Origin: an uncultured Brevinema sp. | Lineage (GTDB): Bacteria; Spirochaetota; Brevinematia; Brevinematales; Brevinemataceae | Direction: 5' to 3' | Assembly: GCA_947040475.1 (NCBI GenBank) | Contig: CAMRBT010000061.1 | Location: 1 to 8,755, forward strand | DNA: 8,755 nucleotides | Shown here: one piece after another, positions 1 through 6,951 of the stretch | How the letters are laid out: the number at the start of each line of letters is the position of its first letter | Position numbering within the stretch: position 1 is the stretch's first letter | The notes under the pieces: model-generated | Told to the model about the DNA's origin: nothing | Database searches by the model: none | The model's input: the letters and a program-made list of their open reading frames with translations, nothing else | Position numbers and translations under genes: made by a program

Positions 1-651
1 ACCATTTTTTTCTTTATACCAATTTATCATTTTTTGCCAATATTTCTTTTTATTACTTTTTGAGATTTCAAGATTGGCATGGTTAGTAACAAAATCAACT
101 CCATTAATGAGGGTATCTTGTACATCGAGTACAGCATTTAAGTTGATAAAGCCATCAAATTGACTTTGTCTTTTTACAGAAAGATCCTCATTACCCTCTG
201 CCACCAGATAATGAGCTGATAAAAACCCACCCCAGCTATGACCTATTAAGAATAAATTTTTAGGTTTGTAACGATTGCTCACTATATTTACAATACCTTG
301 TACATGTTCTGCAAAATTAGAAATCGTAAAATCCTCTTTATTGGGATTTCCTACAGCAGCACCAGAAGAAAGTTGATCCCAATAAATAACTCTATATGTT
401 TTATGCAATACCCCTATTTCAGGTATATCACCATATTGTAATCCTGAAGAACCCGGACCACCATGCACCCAAACAATATAAGTATCAGCGTCTGGATTGC
501 CACGAACATAAATAGGAAAATAAGAATCTTTCGTTTTCATATACAAAACTTCTTCCTCAGGAGCTATAGTACATTGGGTAAAAAATAAGGTCATCATTAC
601 GCTTACCAATATTATAAAATAATTTCTTTTAAACATCATTATATTAAACAT
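1..651 (-). CDS. Alpha/beta hydrolase, proline iminopeptidase-like, exported or lipoprotein (3' end outside window)
   Basis: This is an open frame of 217 codons running off the left edge, so the C-terminus is missing. It shows an alpha/beta-hydrolase pattern: the oxyanion-type motif HGGPG at residues 63-67, YWDQ at 90-93, and the nucleophile elbow GHSWGG at 137-142 with Ser139 as predicted nucleophile. The catalytic Asp and His would lie beyond the edge. HGGPG and the following DQ are typical of the S33 prolyl aminopeptidase group, but the usual DQRGxGxS is changed here to DQLSSGAAVG, so the substrate is uncertain. The N-terminus has Lys-Arg, a hydrophobic stretch (about 11-24) and Cys27, consistent with an export signal and possibly a relaxed lipobox (FTQC; Gln before Cys is atypical). 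The start at 651 is chosen because AAGGAAG lies five bases upstream; in-frame ATGs at 639 and 636 lack this. It overlaps the upstream gene by 8 bp, suggesting a translationally coupled operon. Confidence 0.85.
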   Translation of the reverse strand, partial: MFNIMMFKRNYFIILVSVMMTLFFTQCTIAPEEEVLYMKTKDSYFPIYVRGNPDADTYIVWVHGGPGSSGLQYGDIPEIGVLHKTYRVIYWDQLSSGAAVGNPNKEDFTISNFAEHVQGIVNIVSNRYKPKNLFLIGHSWGGFLSAHYLVAEGNEDLSVKRQSQFDGFINLNAVLDVQDTLINGVDFVTNHANLEISKSNKKKYWQKMINWYKEKNG

Positions 652-1243
652 TTTTACTTCCTTTATTACTTAGATCCGCTAATTTGATATTAAGCCCCAA
701 CTGAAGCATTGCATGATTATTAATACCAAGATTATTCGGGGCAATACCATTCCACCCCATAGATACAAAAAGTCTCACAGGAGCATTGTATTTTGCCTCA
801 AAGTCATAGCCAATATCCCACTGAGCAACAGCGATCATTCTATAAAATCCAGGGTCTTTGATTAGATATCCTTCCATATTATAAACAGGGACTGTCTTCC
901 ATTGAACATTCAACCCAACGCCCATCGTCAATGAAGTGTAAAAGCCATTTTTAGGATGAACAAAACGATATGATAGTGTAGGATAAAAAGAAAAAGAGAT
1001 ATAATTATTAGGAAAATAAAAAACTTTAAATTGAGGGAAAGTTACTGCCACTCCATGCCCTTTATCATTCATAAATTCCCAATCACTTCCCAAAACTAAT
1101 CCTGTTCTATTATAAGGTTCGTACCAAAAACTCGTAATCAGTCCAACTCTTTTAGTCAAATTTTGATTTTTATTATCTTTTTCTTGTGCAAACATTGGTG
1201 AAAAAACACCACTAAATAAAATAAATAGATAAATTCTTTTCAT
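644..1243 (-). CDS. Exported protein, predicted outer-membrane beta-barrel, function unknown
   Basis: The product has 199 residues and no family that I recognise. It begins with a clear Sec signal peptide: Lys2-Arg3, a hydrophobic core at 4-18, and a probable signal peptidase I site after Ala19 (MFA/Q). The mature part is rich in aromatic residues and in alternating polar/apolar stretches typical of transmembrane beta-strands, for example around residues 48-60, 68-95, 100-115, 135-148 and 155-165. It has many Gly, Tyr, Phe and Trp and no long hydrophobic helix. This fits a small outer-membrane barrel of about 8 strands or a related periplasmic fold. The terminal residues (after about 190) are a polar tail, not the terminal aromatic residue usual for barrels, so the barrel call is inferred. 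The ATG at 1243 has GGAG five bases upstream, and a good promoter lies just before it. It is the first gene of a two-gene unit with the hydrolase. Confidence 0.75.
   Translation of the reverse strand: MKRIYLFILFSGVFSPMFAQEKDNKNQNLTKRVGLITSFWYEPYNRTGLVLGSDWEFMNDKGHGVAVTFPQFKVFYFPNNYISFSFYPTLSYRFVHPKNGFYTSLTMGVGLNVQWKTVPVYNMEGYLIKDPGFYRMIAVAQWDIGYDFEAKYNAPVRLFVSMGWNGIAPNNLGINNHAMLQLGLNIKLADLSNKGSKNV
657..663 (-). promoter_or_regulatory. Ribosome binding site deciding the hydrolase start
   Basis: On the minus strand AAGGAAG sits five bases before the ATG at 651, inside the end of the preceding gene. Two further in-frame ATG codons follow at 639 and 636, but this spacing favours 651. Confidence 0.6.
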
Positions 1244-1266
1244 AGCAACTCCATAATATAGTAAGT

Positions 1267-1295
1267 ATTATAAACTATTGTTATAAAATATTCAA
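1267..1295 (-). promoter_or_regulatory. Sigma-70-type promoter for the barrel-hydrolase operon
   Basis: Reading the minus strand, a -35 box TTGAAT (1295-1290) is separated by exactly 17 bases from a perfect -10 box TATAAT (1272-1267). The predicted start site near 1260 would give a leader of roughly 16 bases carrying the GGAG ribosome site. It is divergent from the secA promoter. Confidence 0.7.
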
Positions 1296-1378
1296 GATAG
1301 TTTATGCAAAATATTTAAATATATCGTTTTATCTCTATTTTTACAAGTTTGTTCTCCTTTGGGATAAAAATTATTAAC

Positions 1379-1407
1379 TTGATTTTTTTTGTAAAAAAGC
1401 TTATAAT
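1379..1407 (+). promoter_or_regulatory. Sigma-70-type promoter for secA
   Basis: A -35 box TTGATT (1379-1384) lies exactly 17 bases from a perfect -10 TATAAT (1402-1407). Transcription would start near 1414, giving a leader of about 30 bases that includes AAGGA (1433-1437), six bases before the secA ATG. The 83 bases between this promoter and the divergent one at 1267-1295 are plain AT-rich sequence in which I see no operator or leader structure. Confidence 0.7.
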
Positions 1408-1443
1408 TAAAGCACTATTAAAATCATTTACTAAGGAATCGCT

Positions 1444-3930
1444 ATGTTTATATTAACTAAAATTTTAGAGCTCTTTTTTGGCACAAAACAAGACAGAGAT
1501 CTAAAAAAAATTAAAGGTCGTGTGGAACAAATCAACGCTTTTGAAGAAAGTATCACTCCCCTATCTAATGAAGAACTTGCCGAAAAAGGCAATTATTTCA
1601 GAGATCAATTACTTGCAGGAGAAACATTGGACGATATTCTTCCTGAGGCATTTGCTGTGATTCGTGAAGTTTCTCATCGTACTCTTGGTATGCGTCATTT
1701 TGATGTACAATTATTTGGTGGAATATCACTCCATGAAGGTAATATCGCAGAGATGAAAACTGGTGAAGGTAAAACCTTAATGGCGACCTTAGCTATTTCT
1801 CTCAATGCTTTTTCAGGCAAAGGCGTTCACCTGGTTACTGTCAATGATTATCTCGCAAAGCGTGATGCTCAGTGGATGGCTCCTATATATTTATTTTTAA
1901 ACTTGAGTGTTGGTATTGTCAATCAAGATAGAGTTAGTTATAAAGTACAATTTACTGGAACAGGTTTTGAAACTGAATTAGTCCCTATCCCCCGACAAGA
2001 AGCTTATGCTTGTGATATTACTTATATTACTAATAACGAACTGGGATTTGATTATTTAAGAGACAATATGAGTTTTGAATTAAGCGAAAAAACTCAACGC
2101 CCTCTAAACTTTGCTATCGTCGATGAGGCTGACTCTATTCTTATTGATGAAGCTCGTACTCCTCTTATTATTTCAGGCCCTTCAGAAGAAAAAACTGATT
2201 TCTATTATCAAGTAAACCAAATTATTCCTCAACTAACAAAAGCTGAACTTAACGATAAAGAAGAAGTCATTGAAGGTACTGGAGACTTTGGTCTTTTTGT
2301 CAAAGAAAAAAGTGTTACCTTAACAGAGCAAGGTGCTCGTCATGTCGAACAATTATTAAAGCTTGATGATTTGTATTCCCCCGAAAATAGTCAATTTATC
2401 CATTTTGTTTTAGCTGGTATCAAAGCGCACAATCTCTATACTCGTGAAGTAGAATATATCATTGAACAAGGTGAAGTCGTTATCATTGATGAATTTACAG
2501 GACGTAAAATGGCTGGACGTCGTTGGTCTGATGGTATTCACCAATCTATAGAAGCTAAAGAAGGTCTAAAAATTAAACAAGAATTCCAAACTCTTGCTTC
2601 TATAACTTTCCAAAATTTATTCCGTATGTACGAAAAACTATCAGGAATGACGGGTACCGCAGAAACTGAGGCATCTGAGCTTTATTCTATTTATAAAACA
2701 GATGTGATTATTATCCCTACCAACAAGCCTATTACTCGTATAGATCATCAAGACAAAATGTATCTTTCTAAAGAAGGCAAATATAATGCTCTTCTCCATG
2801 ATATCAAAGCAACACACGCCACAGGGCAACCTATTTTGGTGGGTACAGGTTCTGTGGAATCTTCTGAAGAATTATCCAAATTATTAAAAAAAGAAAAAAT
2901 CTCTCACTCTGTTCTTAATGCTAAATACCATGCTCAAGAGGCAAAAATTGTACAAGATGCAGGGAAGAAAAATGCGATCACTATTGCTACTAATATGGCA
3001 GGTCGTGGTACAGATATTAAACTAGGTGAAGGTGTCGTCGAACTGGGTGGACTTTTAGTCTTAGGTGCGGAACGTCATGAAGCTAGACGTATTGATAACC
3101 AGTTGAGAGGTCGTTCAGGTCGTCAAGGTGATCCAGGTGCATCTATCTTTTATGTGTCTTGTGATGACCCCCTCATGAAAGCTGTAAACGTATCTCAACA
3201 CAAAGAGCTCATGCAAAAAATGGGCTTCTCAGAAGAAGATGAAATACAAGATAAAATGTTCTCTCGTGTGATAGAAATGTCTCAAAAACGTTTGGAAAGC
3301 TTTCACTTTGATATTCGTAAAAATATTCTCGAATATGATGGTGTCATGAATGAGCAACGTAATTATATCTACAATCTTAGAGATAGAGTGCTTGACACAG
3401 ATCATGAGAATAAAAACGTTGAACAAATGATTTCTGAATCTTTAGATATTTATGCAGACAATCGTGGAGAAAAAGTAAATAGACCTGAATCTTGGGACTT
3501 AGTACTTTTAGAAACTTGGTTAAATCAACATTTTACTATAGAACATCATTTTGACCATGCTCCTAGTAAAGAAGAGTTAATTCAAGTTATTCGTACTCAA
3601 GTATTAGATCGTTTTACAGATGTCCCACCGAATATTGTCAATCAAGCTGTTCGTTTTATATCATTACGTACGCTCGATAATTTGTGGAAAGAACATTTAC
3701 ATAATATTGATATTTTAAGAAATGGTATTGGCTTACAAGGTTATGCTCAAAAAAGTCCTATCGTTGAATACAAAATGAGTGCTTCTAACGCTTTTAGAGA
3801 GTTAAAAGAAAAATTACAATTAGATATTTTAAGTATTTTAAGTCGTTTAGATATTAAGCCAGAGCAACATGTCCCTCGTTTAGGAGACTACAAAACCCCT
3901 AAAAATTCTTTCAAAAAAAATAAAAAATAG
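1444..3930 (+). CDS. secA: Preprotein translocase ATPase subunit SecA
   Basis: SecA is the motor ATPase that pushes unfolded preproteins through the SecYEG channel at the inner membrane. At 828 residues this is full length (E. coli about 900, B. subtilis about 840). Visible motifs in order: Walker A MKTGEGKT (104-111, Lys110); VTVNDYLAKRDA; TNNELGFDYLRDNM, conserved before the Walker B motif; the DEAD-type Walker B VDEAD (Asp227-Glu228); the preprotein cross-linking region; DEFTGR from residue 349; SGMTGTAETE from 400; GRGTDIKLG from 520; and motif VI QLRGRSGRQGDPG from 553 with its arginine fingers. The helical scaffold and wing regions fill the rest. About 15 extra residues sit between VG (156-157) and REAY-type RQEAY (184-188) compared with E. 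coli. The C-terminus is a lysine-rich tail and lacks the Cys-rich zinc-binding motif that recruits SecB in many proteobacteria. AAGGA six bases upstream supports the ATG. The next gene follows after 7 bp. Confidence 0.98.
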   Translation: MFILTKILELFFGTKQDRDLKKIKGRVEQINAFEESITPLSNEELAEKGNYFRDQLLAGETLDDILPEAFAVIREVSHRTLGMRHFDVQLFGGISLHEGNIAEMKTGEGKTLMATLAISLNAFSGKGVHLVTVNDYLAKRDAQWMAPIYLFLNLSVGIVNQDRVSYKVQFTGTGFETELVPIPRQEAYACDITYITNNELGFDYLRDNMSFELSEKTQRPLNFAIVDEADSILIDEARTPLIISGPSEEKTDFYYQVNQIIPQLTKAELNDKEEVIEGTGDFGLFVKEKSVTLTEQGARHVEQLLKLDDLYSPENSQFIHFVLAGIKAHNLYTREVEYIIEQGEVVIIDEFTGRKMAGRRWSDGIHQSIEAKEGLKIKQEFQTLASITFQNLFRMYEKLSGMTGTAETEASELYSIYKTDVIIIPTNKPITRIDHQDKMYLSKEGKYNALLHDIKATHATGQPILVGTGSVESSEELSKLLKKEKISHSVLNAKYHAQEAKIVQDAGKKNAITIATNMAGRGTDIKLGEGVVELGGLLVLGAERHEARRIDNQLRGRSGRQGDPGASIFYVSCDDPLMKAVNVSQHKELMQKMGFSEEDEIQDKMFSRVIEMSQKRLESFHFDIRKNILEYDGVMNEQRNYIYNLRDRVLDTDHENKNVEQMISESLDIYADNRGEKVNRPESWDLVLLETWLNQHFTIEHHFDHAPSKEELIQVIRTQVLDRFTDVPPNIVNQAVRFISLRTLDNLWKEHLHNIDILRNGIGLQGYAQKSPIVEYKMSASNAFRELKEKLQLDILSILSRLDIKPEQHVPRLGDYKTPKNSFKKNKK

Positions 3931-3937
3931 ATTTACT

Positions 3938-5053
3938 ATGTACTTATTACTATTTTTTCTTCTACTCCATAATGTATCCTTCACAGAAACAAGAACTAAT
4001 GATCTCCCACAAGGATTTAATTGGCGTTACACTATGGATGAAACAGACCCAACACCTAGATCTGGACAATTTTGGCGAAGTGGAATTTTTTTAGAAGATA
4101 AAGTTATTGTTTTAAATATGCATACGCTTATCGCCTTAGATTTTAAGGGAAAAAAATTATGGAAAAGAGGCTTAGCTGCTGCAAATCCTTTTTCTGAAGC
4201 TAAAATCCACAGAACAGAAAGTAATGAAATAGTTGTTGTGATTACCGATGCTCTCATTCGTATCAACACAGATACAGGGGATATGATACAAAATTATAGC
4301 TATGACGTAAAAAAACGATCGGCTTTTCAATTTACAGAATTATTGCCGAGACATTCTATTTTATTTAAAGATCATATCTACGTGTTTCTTGGACCTGAAT
4401 TATTATCTTTTCATAAGACTAGCCTAGAAAGGACTGTTGTGGGGACATTTAATTCCTCTCCAAAAACTATACCTATTCCGTACAAAGATAGCCTTGTTTT
4501 AGGATTTATAAATAATTTTGTAAACTTATACAATCCTATAAATAAAGAAACAAAAACGCTTATTTTTGGTGCTTCAGAATCAGATTTTATTATTCGCCAA
4601 CCTGTCATTAGTGATGATCTCTTATTTATTCCAACAAGTAAAGACATACAAGTTTATAGTAATGGTAATTTATTCTCTCAAAGTACATCCTTTACCAATA
4701 GTATACTCAGTGCTATTGGTGGTGATATTTGGTTACGACAACATCAAATAGGTACTATCTACAAAATAGATGAGACCCTCACCGCTGTCAAAAAAATAAG
4801 TTTCACCCCTAATAAATATGCAAATGCTATAACTGCTCCTCTCGCTGGAGATAAGAATACTTTGATACATATAGACGGTATTGAAGGGGTTTTATTTGTT
4901 ATTTCTCAACAAGCTGATCTAACATTAAAAAAAATAATCTATTCTGAAGAATTTATGGACAACCCTCCTATTCAACTCATAGCCCAACAAAATAAATTGA
5001 TATTATTGGGTGGCTTTGATGGTTTATATTTGATTGATATAGATCAGTTGTAA
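3938..5053 (+). CDS. Exported PQQ/quinoprotein-like beta-propeller protein
   Basis: The product has 371 residues, starting with a very hydrophobic signal segment (2-11, no early basic residue) and possible cleavage after about residue 15. The rest reads as repeated beta-blades without helices. Residues 54-75 contain a PQQ-type signature (ALD..GK.LW), and similar hydrophobic strand pairs recur at about 97-114, 145-165, 184-203, 225-245, 305-325 and 352-368, each with aspartate- or glycine-rich turns. This suggests a 6-7-bladed quinoprotein-like propeller in the periplasm or anchored in the membrane. BamB of the outer-membrane assembly machinery has such a fold, but I see nothing specific enough to name it so. 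It follows secA by 7 bp and shares its promoter and a downstream terminator. No Shine-Dalgarno is seen before the ATG, only A-rich sequence, so translation may depend on coupling with secA. The signal segment argues against starting at Met33. Confidence 0.8.
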   Translation: MYLLLFFLLLHNVSFTETRTNDLPQGFNWRYTMDETDPTPRSGQFWRSGIFLEDKVIVLNMHTLIALDFKGKKLWKRGLAAANPFSEAKIHRTESNEIVVVITDALIRINTDTGDMIQNYSYDVKKRSAFQFTELLPRHSILFKDHIYVFLGPELLSFHKTSLERTVVGTFNSSPKTIPIPYKDSLVLGFINNFVNLYNPINKETKTLIFGASESDFIIRQPVISDDLLFIPTSKDIQVYSNGNLFSQSTSFTNSILSAIGGDIWLRQHQIGTIYKIDETLTAVKKISFTPNKYANAITAPLAGDKNTLIHIDGIEGVLFVISQQADLTLKKIIYSEEFMDNPPIQLIAQQNKLILLGGFDGLYLIDIDQL

Positions 5054-5074
5054 TTTATAAATAAAAATAATCAC

Positions 5075-5107
5075 AAAAAAAGAGTATATAATATACTCTT
5101 TTTTTTT
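5075..5107. terminator. Bidirectional intrinsic terminator
   Basis: AGAGTATA (5081-5088) pairs perfectly with TATACTCT (5092-5099) around a three-base loop. A run of seven A precedes it (5075-5081) and a run of nine T follows (5099-5107). The design therefore gives a U tract on either strand, ending the secA-propeller transcript and also any reading past the reductase gene from the right. Confidence 0.85.
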
Positions 5108-5117
5108 AATTACGCAA

Positions 5118-5126
5118 TTATCCACA
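5118..5126 (+). other. Perfect DnaA-box match, isolated
   Basis: TTATCCACA is identical to the classical high-affinity DnaA box of E. coli. It lies in the gap between two convergent genes, just after the terminator. I find no second box, no repeat cluster and no replication genes nearby, so an origin is not supported; it may be a titration site or chance. The rest of the gap up to 5269 holds no gene that I can see. Confidence 0.3.
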
Positions 5127-5250
5127 ATTGAGCTCTATCATAAATCAGGGTGTAGGATTTAACGATAACTTTATACCTGTTTTATATTGATAGATATTAT
5201 TCGCTTAACATACCTTATTTTCATAAATTAACAAATATTCGCAACCTTTT

Positions 5251-5266
5251 AACGGATAATTCCGTT
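5251..5266. repeat. Short inverted repeat after the reductase stop codon
   Basis: AACGGA (5251-5256) pairs with TCCGTT (5261-5266) around a four-base loop, directly beyond the stop codon of the minus-strand reductase gene. No T run follows on that strand, so it is a weak terminator at best; it could protect the mRNA 3' end. Confidence 0.35.
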
Positions 5267-5269
5267 TAA

Positions 5270-6040
5270 TTATAGGATACTAGGAATGATTGCTTTTCTC
5301 TCTGTGGGATAATCAGCAAATTTTTCTTGATACCATTTGTGGCTGATTAAAGCTCTTGGAACGAGATTTGCTACTGTCCACATAAAGAATGCTACCCCTA
5401 CCCAGGATTTGAGTAAAATTGCCCAACCGAGCCATATTGTGATCTCTCCTAAATAATTAGGACAGGATACAAAGCGATACAATCCACCATGAGGAATTTT
5501 ATATTCTGTTTCACCAGGCTTTCGAAGATTCTTTAGAATATGATCTGAATATCTATTGATAACAGTCCCCGTTAAAAATACAATAAGTCCTATAATAAAA
5601 TTAGGAGATCGTAAATAACCATCAGCATACATATCTTTAGGGGAAACAACAAAGAGCCAACCAGCTTGGAAATAAAGATTAATTATCTGAAAAGATAATG
5701 AAGAAAACATCATTGAAATAGGCATAGGTTTACTATGTCTTGTTAAAAATGGGAAGATAAAACTTCTATAAAAATAATGAAATTGCCATATACAAAAAAG
5801 CACTATCAAACCACTATTTAGATGGTCGCACATTAAAAAAAGTACAGCACTTAAAATAGGTGCTGGTGATTCCATAATGATCCACGCTAAGCGTGCCGGT
5901 ACCATAAAAGATCCCCAAGCATTAGAGGTCATTTTACCGTAAGGGGCGAATAAATTGCTGTGTGTTAAAATTAATAAAACAACAAGAGCCATGACTATAA
6001 ATATTATTAATGCGTTGTTAAAAATCATAGGGTTAAACAT
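5270..6040 (-). CDS. Steroid 5-alpha-reductase-like integral membrane NADPH reductase
   Basis: The product has 256 residues (human SRD5A1 259, SRD5A2 254) and several membrane helices. It matches the 3-oxo-5-alpha-steroid 4-dehydrogenase family over its whole length: VPAR.AW..ME.P near 47-59, FHYFYRSFIFPFL at 87-99, GY.R.P.F.IG near 141-151, SDHILKNLRKPGE at 165-177, YKIP.GGL at 180-187, CPNYLGEI at 193-200, and WY..KF.DYP..RKAIIP at the end. Residues matching the human SRD5A2 catalytic pair Glu57/Tyr91 are Glu57/Tyr89, and those matching its NADPH ligands Asn160, Asp164, Arg171, Asn193 and Glu197 are Asn162, Asp166, Arg173, Asn195 and Glu199. The family reduces a conjugated C=C next to a carbonyl, in steroids or polyprenol-derived lipids; the bacterial substrate is unknown. 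The ATG at 6040 is chosen because GGAG lies five bases upstream; a TTG at 6058 would add six residues but lies upstream of that site. It lies 48 bases downstream of the barrel gene and is probably cotranscribed. Confidence 0.9.
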   Translation of the reverse strand: MFNPMIFNNALIIFIVMALVVLLILTHSNLFAPYGKMTSNAWGSFMVPARLAWIIMESPAPILSAVLFLMCDHLNSGLIVLFCIWQFHYFYRSFIFPFLTRHSKPMPISMMFSSLSFQIINLYFQAGWLFVVSPKDMYADGYLRSPNFIIGLIVFLTGTVINRYSDHILKNLRKPGETEYKIPHGGLYRFVSCPNYLGEITIWLGWAILLKSWVGVAFFMWTVANLVPRALISHKWYQEKFADYPTERKAIIPSIL

Positions 6041-6045
6041 TTGAA

Positions 6046-6049
6046 CTCC
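6046..6049 (-). promoter_or_regulatory. Ribosome binding site deciding the reductase start
   Basis: On the minus strand GGAG stands five bases before the ATG at 6040, the same core and spacing as for both exported-barrel genes in this window. It excludes the upstream TTG at 6058 as the main start, because the site would then lie inside the coding region. Confidence 0.65.
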
Positions 6050-6088
6050 AAATATCAAATTATTTTATAATGAATTTTTTAAATAATT

Positions 6089-6751
6089 TTAAAATCTAAA
6101 TCCTATACTAATTGCTGGATACCAACCCGTAAAAATAGGATCATCCACACCGCTTGCTATAAAAGCATAGGTAACACCAATATCTAAGTAAAAGAAATCA
6201 ATAATAAATCTCATTCCTAAAGAGGGTAGAATAGGAATATCATCGGAACTAATAAAGGCAAACTGAACTTGTGCAATAAGTGACATTTCGAATTTTCTAT
6301 AGCTATAAAAAGCCCAACCTGTTGTAATTCTGAAAGCGACATATGGCTTATAAAATTTAGTGGCTTTGTAATAATCAGGCACTGGGATACTAGGAAGAAA
6401 TACCAAATTAATATCTGCCTGTCCCCACCATTCAGGAATAAAATATTTTAAGATACCTATGCTTGCTTGAAAGGGTGCTAAACCAGCAGAAAAGGTGAAA
6501 TAAGGATTCCCTTCGTTGGGGATCGTTCTTTCTTCTTTTATTACCTCTGCAGAATCTATATCCAAGGCTGCTGGAACAATATCATCTTTTTTAGATACTG
6601 CCATTTCATCTTCTTCTGGTAATTCGGGTAAAATAATATTGGTTAATTCATCTTGTATTTTTTGTTCTTTAGGAGTAAGTTCTTGAGAAAAAGAATGTGT
6701 AGAAATAATAAATATATAGATAATAAAGAGAAATGTTTTACTATTTTTCAT
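6089..6751 (-). CDS. Exported outer-membrane beta-barrel-like protein with acidic linker, function unknown
   Basis: The product has 220 residues and no family that I recognise. A signal peptide spans residues 1-22 (Lys2, Lys5, hydrophobic core 7-16, cleavage probably SFS/Q). Residues 23-80 form a charged, Glu/Asp-rich and Pro-containing segment likely to be disordered in the periplasm. From about 81 to the end the sequence is a series of alternating aromatic/small-residue strands (NPYFTFSAGLAPF, YVAFRITTGWAFYSY, MSLIAQVQFAFIS, FYLDIGVTYAFIA and others), ending in YPAISIGFRF with a C-terminal Phe. A terminal Phe in a final amphipathic strand is the usual signal for assembly into the outer membrane by BamA, so a small barrel is likely. 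The start has GGAG five bases upstream. It is the first gene of a unit with the reductase; their functional connection is not evident from sequence. I see no convincing similarity to the barrel protein at 644-1243. Confidence 0.75.
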   Translation of the reverse strand: MKNSKTFLFIIYIFIISTHSFSQELTPKEQKIQDELTNIILPELPEEDEMAVSKKDDIVPAALDIDSAEVIKEERTIPNEGNPYFTFSAGLAPFQASIGILKYFIPEWWGQADINLVFLPSIPVPDYYKATKFYKPYVAFRITTGWAFYSYRKFEMSLIAQVQFAFISSDDIPILPSLGMRFIIDFFYLDIGVTYAFIASGVDDPIFTGWYPAISIGFRF

Positions 6752-6794
6752 ACGCTCTCCCTTATATTATATAACAGATTATATTTTGATATTT

Positions 6795-6823
6795 AGTATA
6801 AAGCACATTGAAAAATTTTGCAA
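6795..6823 (-). promoter_or_regulatory. Probable promoter for the barrel-reductase operon
   Basis: On the minus strand TTGCAA (6823-6818) is 17 bases from TATACT (6800-6795), placing the transcription start near 6788 and a leader of about 37 bases before the ATG at 6751. The -35 box is only a partial match, and the area is so AT-rich that other -10 boxes (for example TATAAT nearer the gene) are possible. Confidence 0.5.
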
Positions 6824-6840
6824 GCTTTAACAAATATACT

Positions 6841-6910
6841 AATGCTATTATATATTGACAATATTTGTATTATATAATAAAATGCTTATATTGATTTACA
6901 ATTTTTTAAC
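6841..6910 (+). repeat. Degenerate direct repeat, 40-bp period, over the promoter
   Basis: The segment from 6841 (AATGCT, TATTGA, CAAT) recurs in degenerate form from 6881 (AATGCT, TATTGA, ACAAT), exactly 40 bases on. Each copy includes a -35-like hexamer (TTGACA and TTGATT). It may be a duplicated promoter or paired regulator site. Confidence 0.3.
6855..6883 (+). promoter_or_regulatory. Promoter for the dehydrogenase-permease operon
   Basis: A perfect -35 box TTGACA (6855-6860) stands 17 bases from TAAAAT (6878-6883), five of six matching the -10 consensus. The spacer overlaps a perfect 12-bp AT palindrome, TATTATATAATA (6868-6879), which could be an operator but is too AT-simple to be sure. 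The start site near 6890 gives a leader of about 60 bases ending with AGGAG (6941-6945), six bases before the ATG. Confidence 0.65.
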
Positions 6911-6951
6911 AGCTAAATTTTTATATAAAAAGTATAAAACAGGAGTTTTTT

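Noticed and set aside
2641..2829. Small reverse-strand open frame within secA
   Set aside because: It is antisense to a conserved part of secA, without ribosome site or recognisable protein features; a shadow frame.
3229..3426. Reverse-strand open frame within the secA helical scaffold region
   Set aside because: It lies opposite clearly coding secA sequence and has no independent support.
3881..3940. Fusion of SecA to the propeller by slippage on the A8/A6 runs
   Set aside because: The propeller frame is open upstream to 3884, so a shift could in principle fuse them, but it would bury the export signal inside a SecA fusion; no biological sense and no known precedent.
4027..4751. Several short open frames on both strands inside the propeller gene
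   Set aside because: All overlap the long exported propeller frame, have no good ribosome sites and read as composition artefacts.
5108..5269. Replication origin or small RNA gene in the convergent gap
   Set aside because: There is only one DnaA box, no cluster, no replication gene, and no promoter-plus-terminator arrangement for an RNA.
6041..6058. TTG start at 6058 for the reductase
   Set aside because: The GGAG site lies between this TTG and the ATG at 6040, so the ATG is the better start.
644..6751. The two barrel-like exported proteins as paralogues
   Set aside because: By eye they share only composition and signal peptides; lengths, linkers and strand patterns differ.
6855..6878. TATAAT at 6873-6878 as the -10 box of the dehydrogenase promoter
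   Set aside because: Its spacing to TTGACA would be only 12 bases; TAAAAT at 6878-6883 gives the normal 17.
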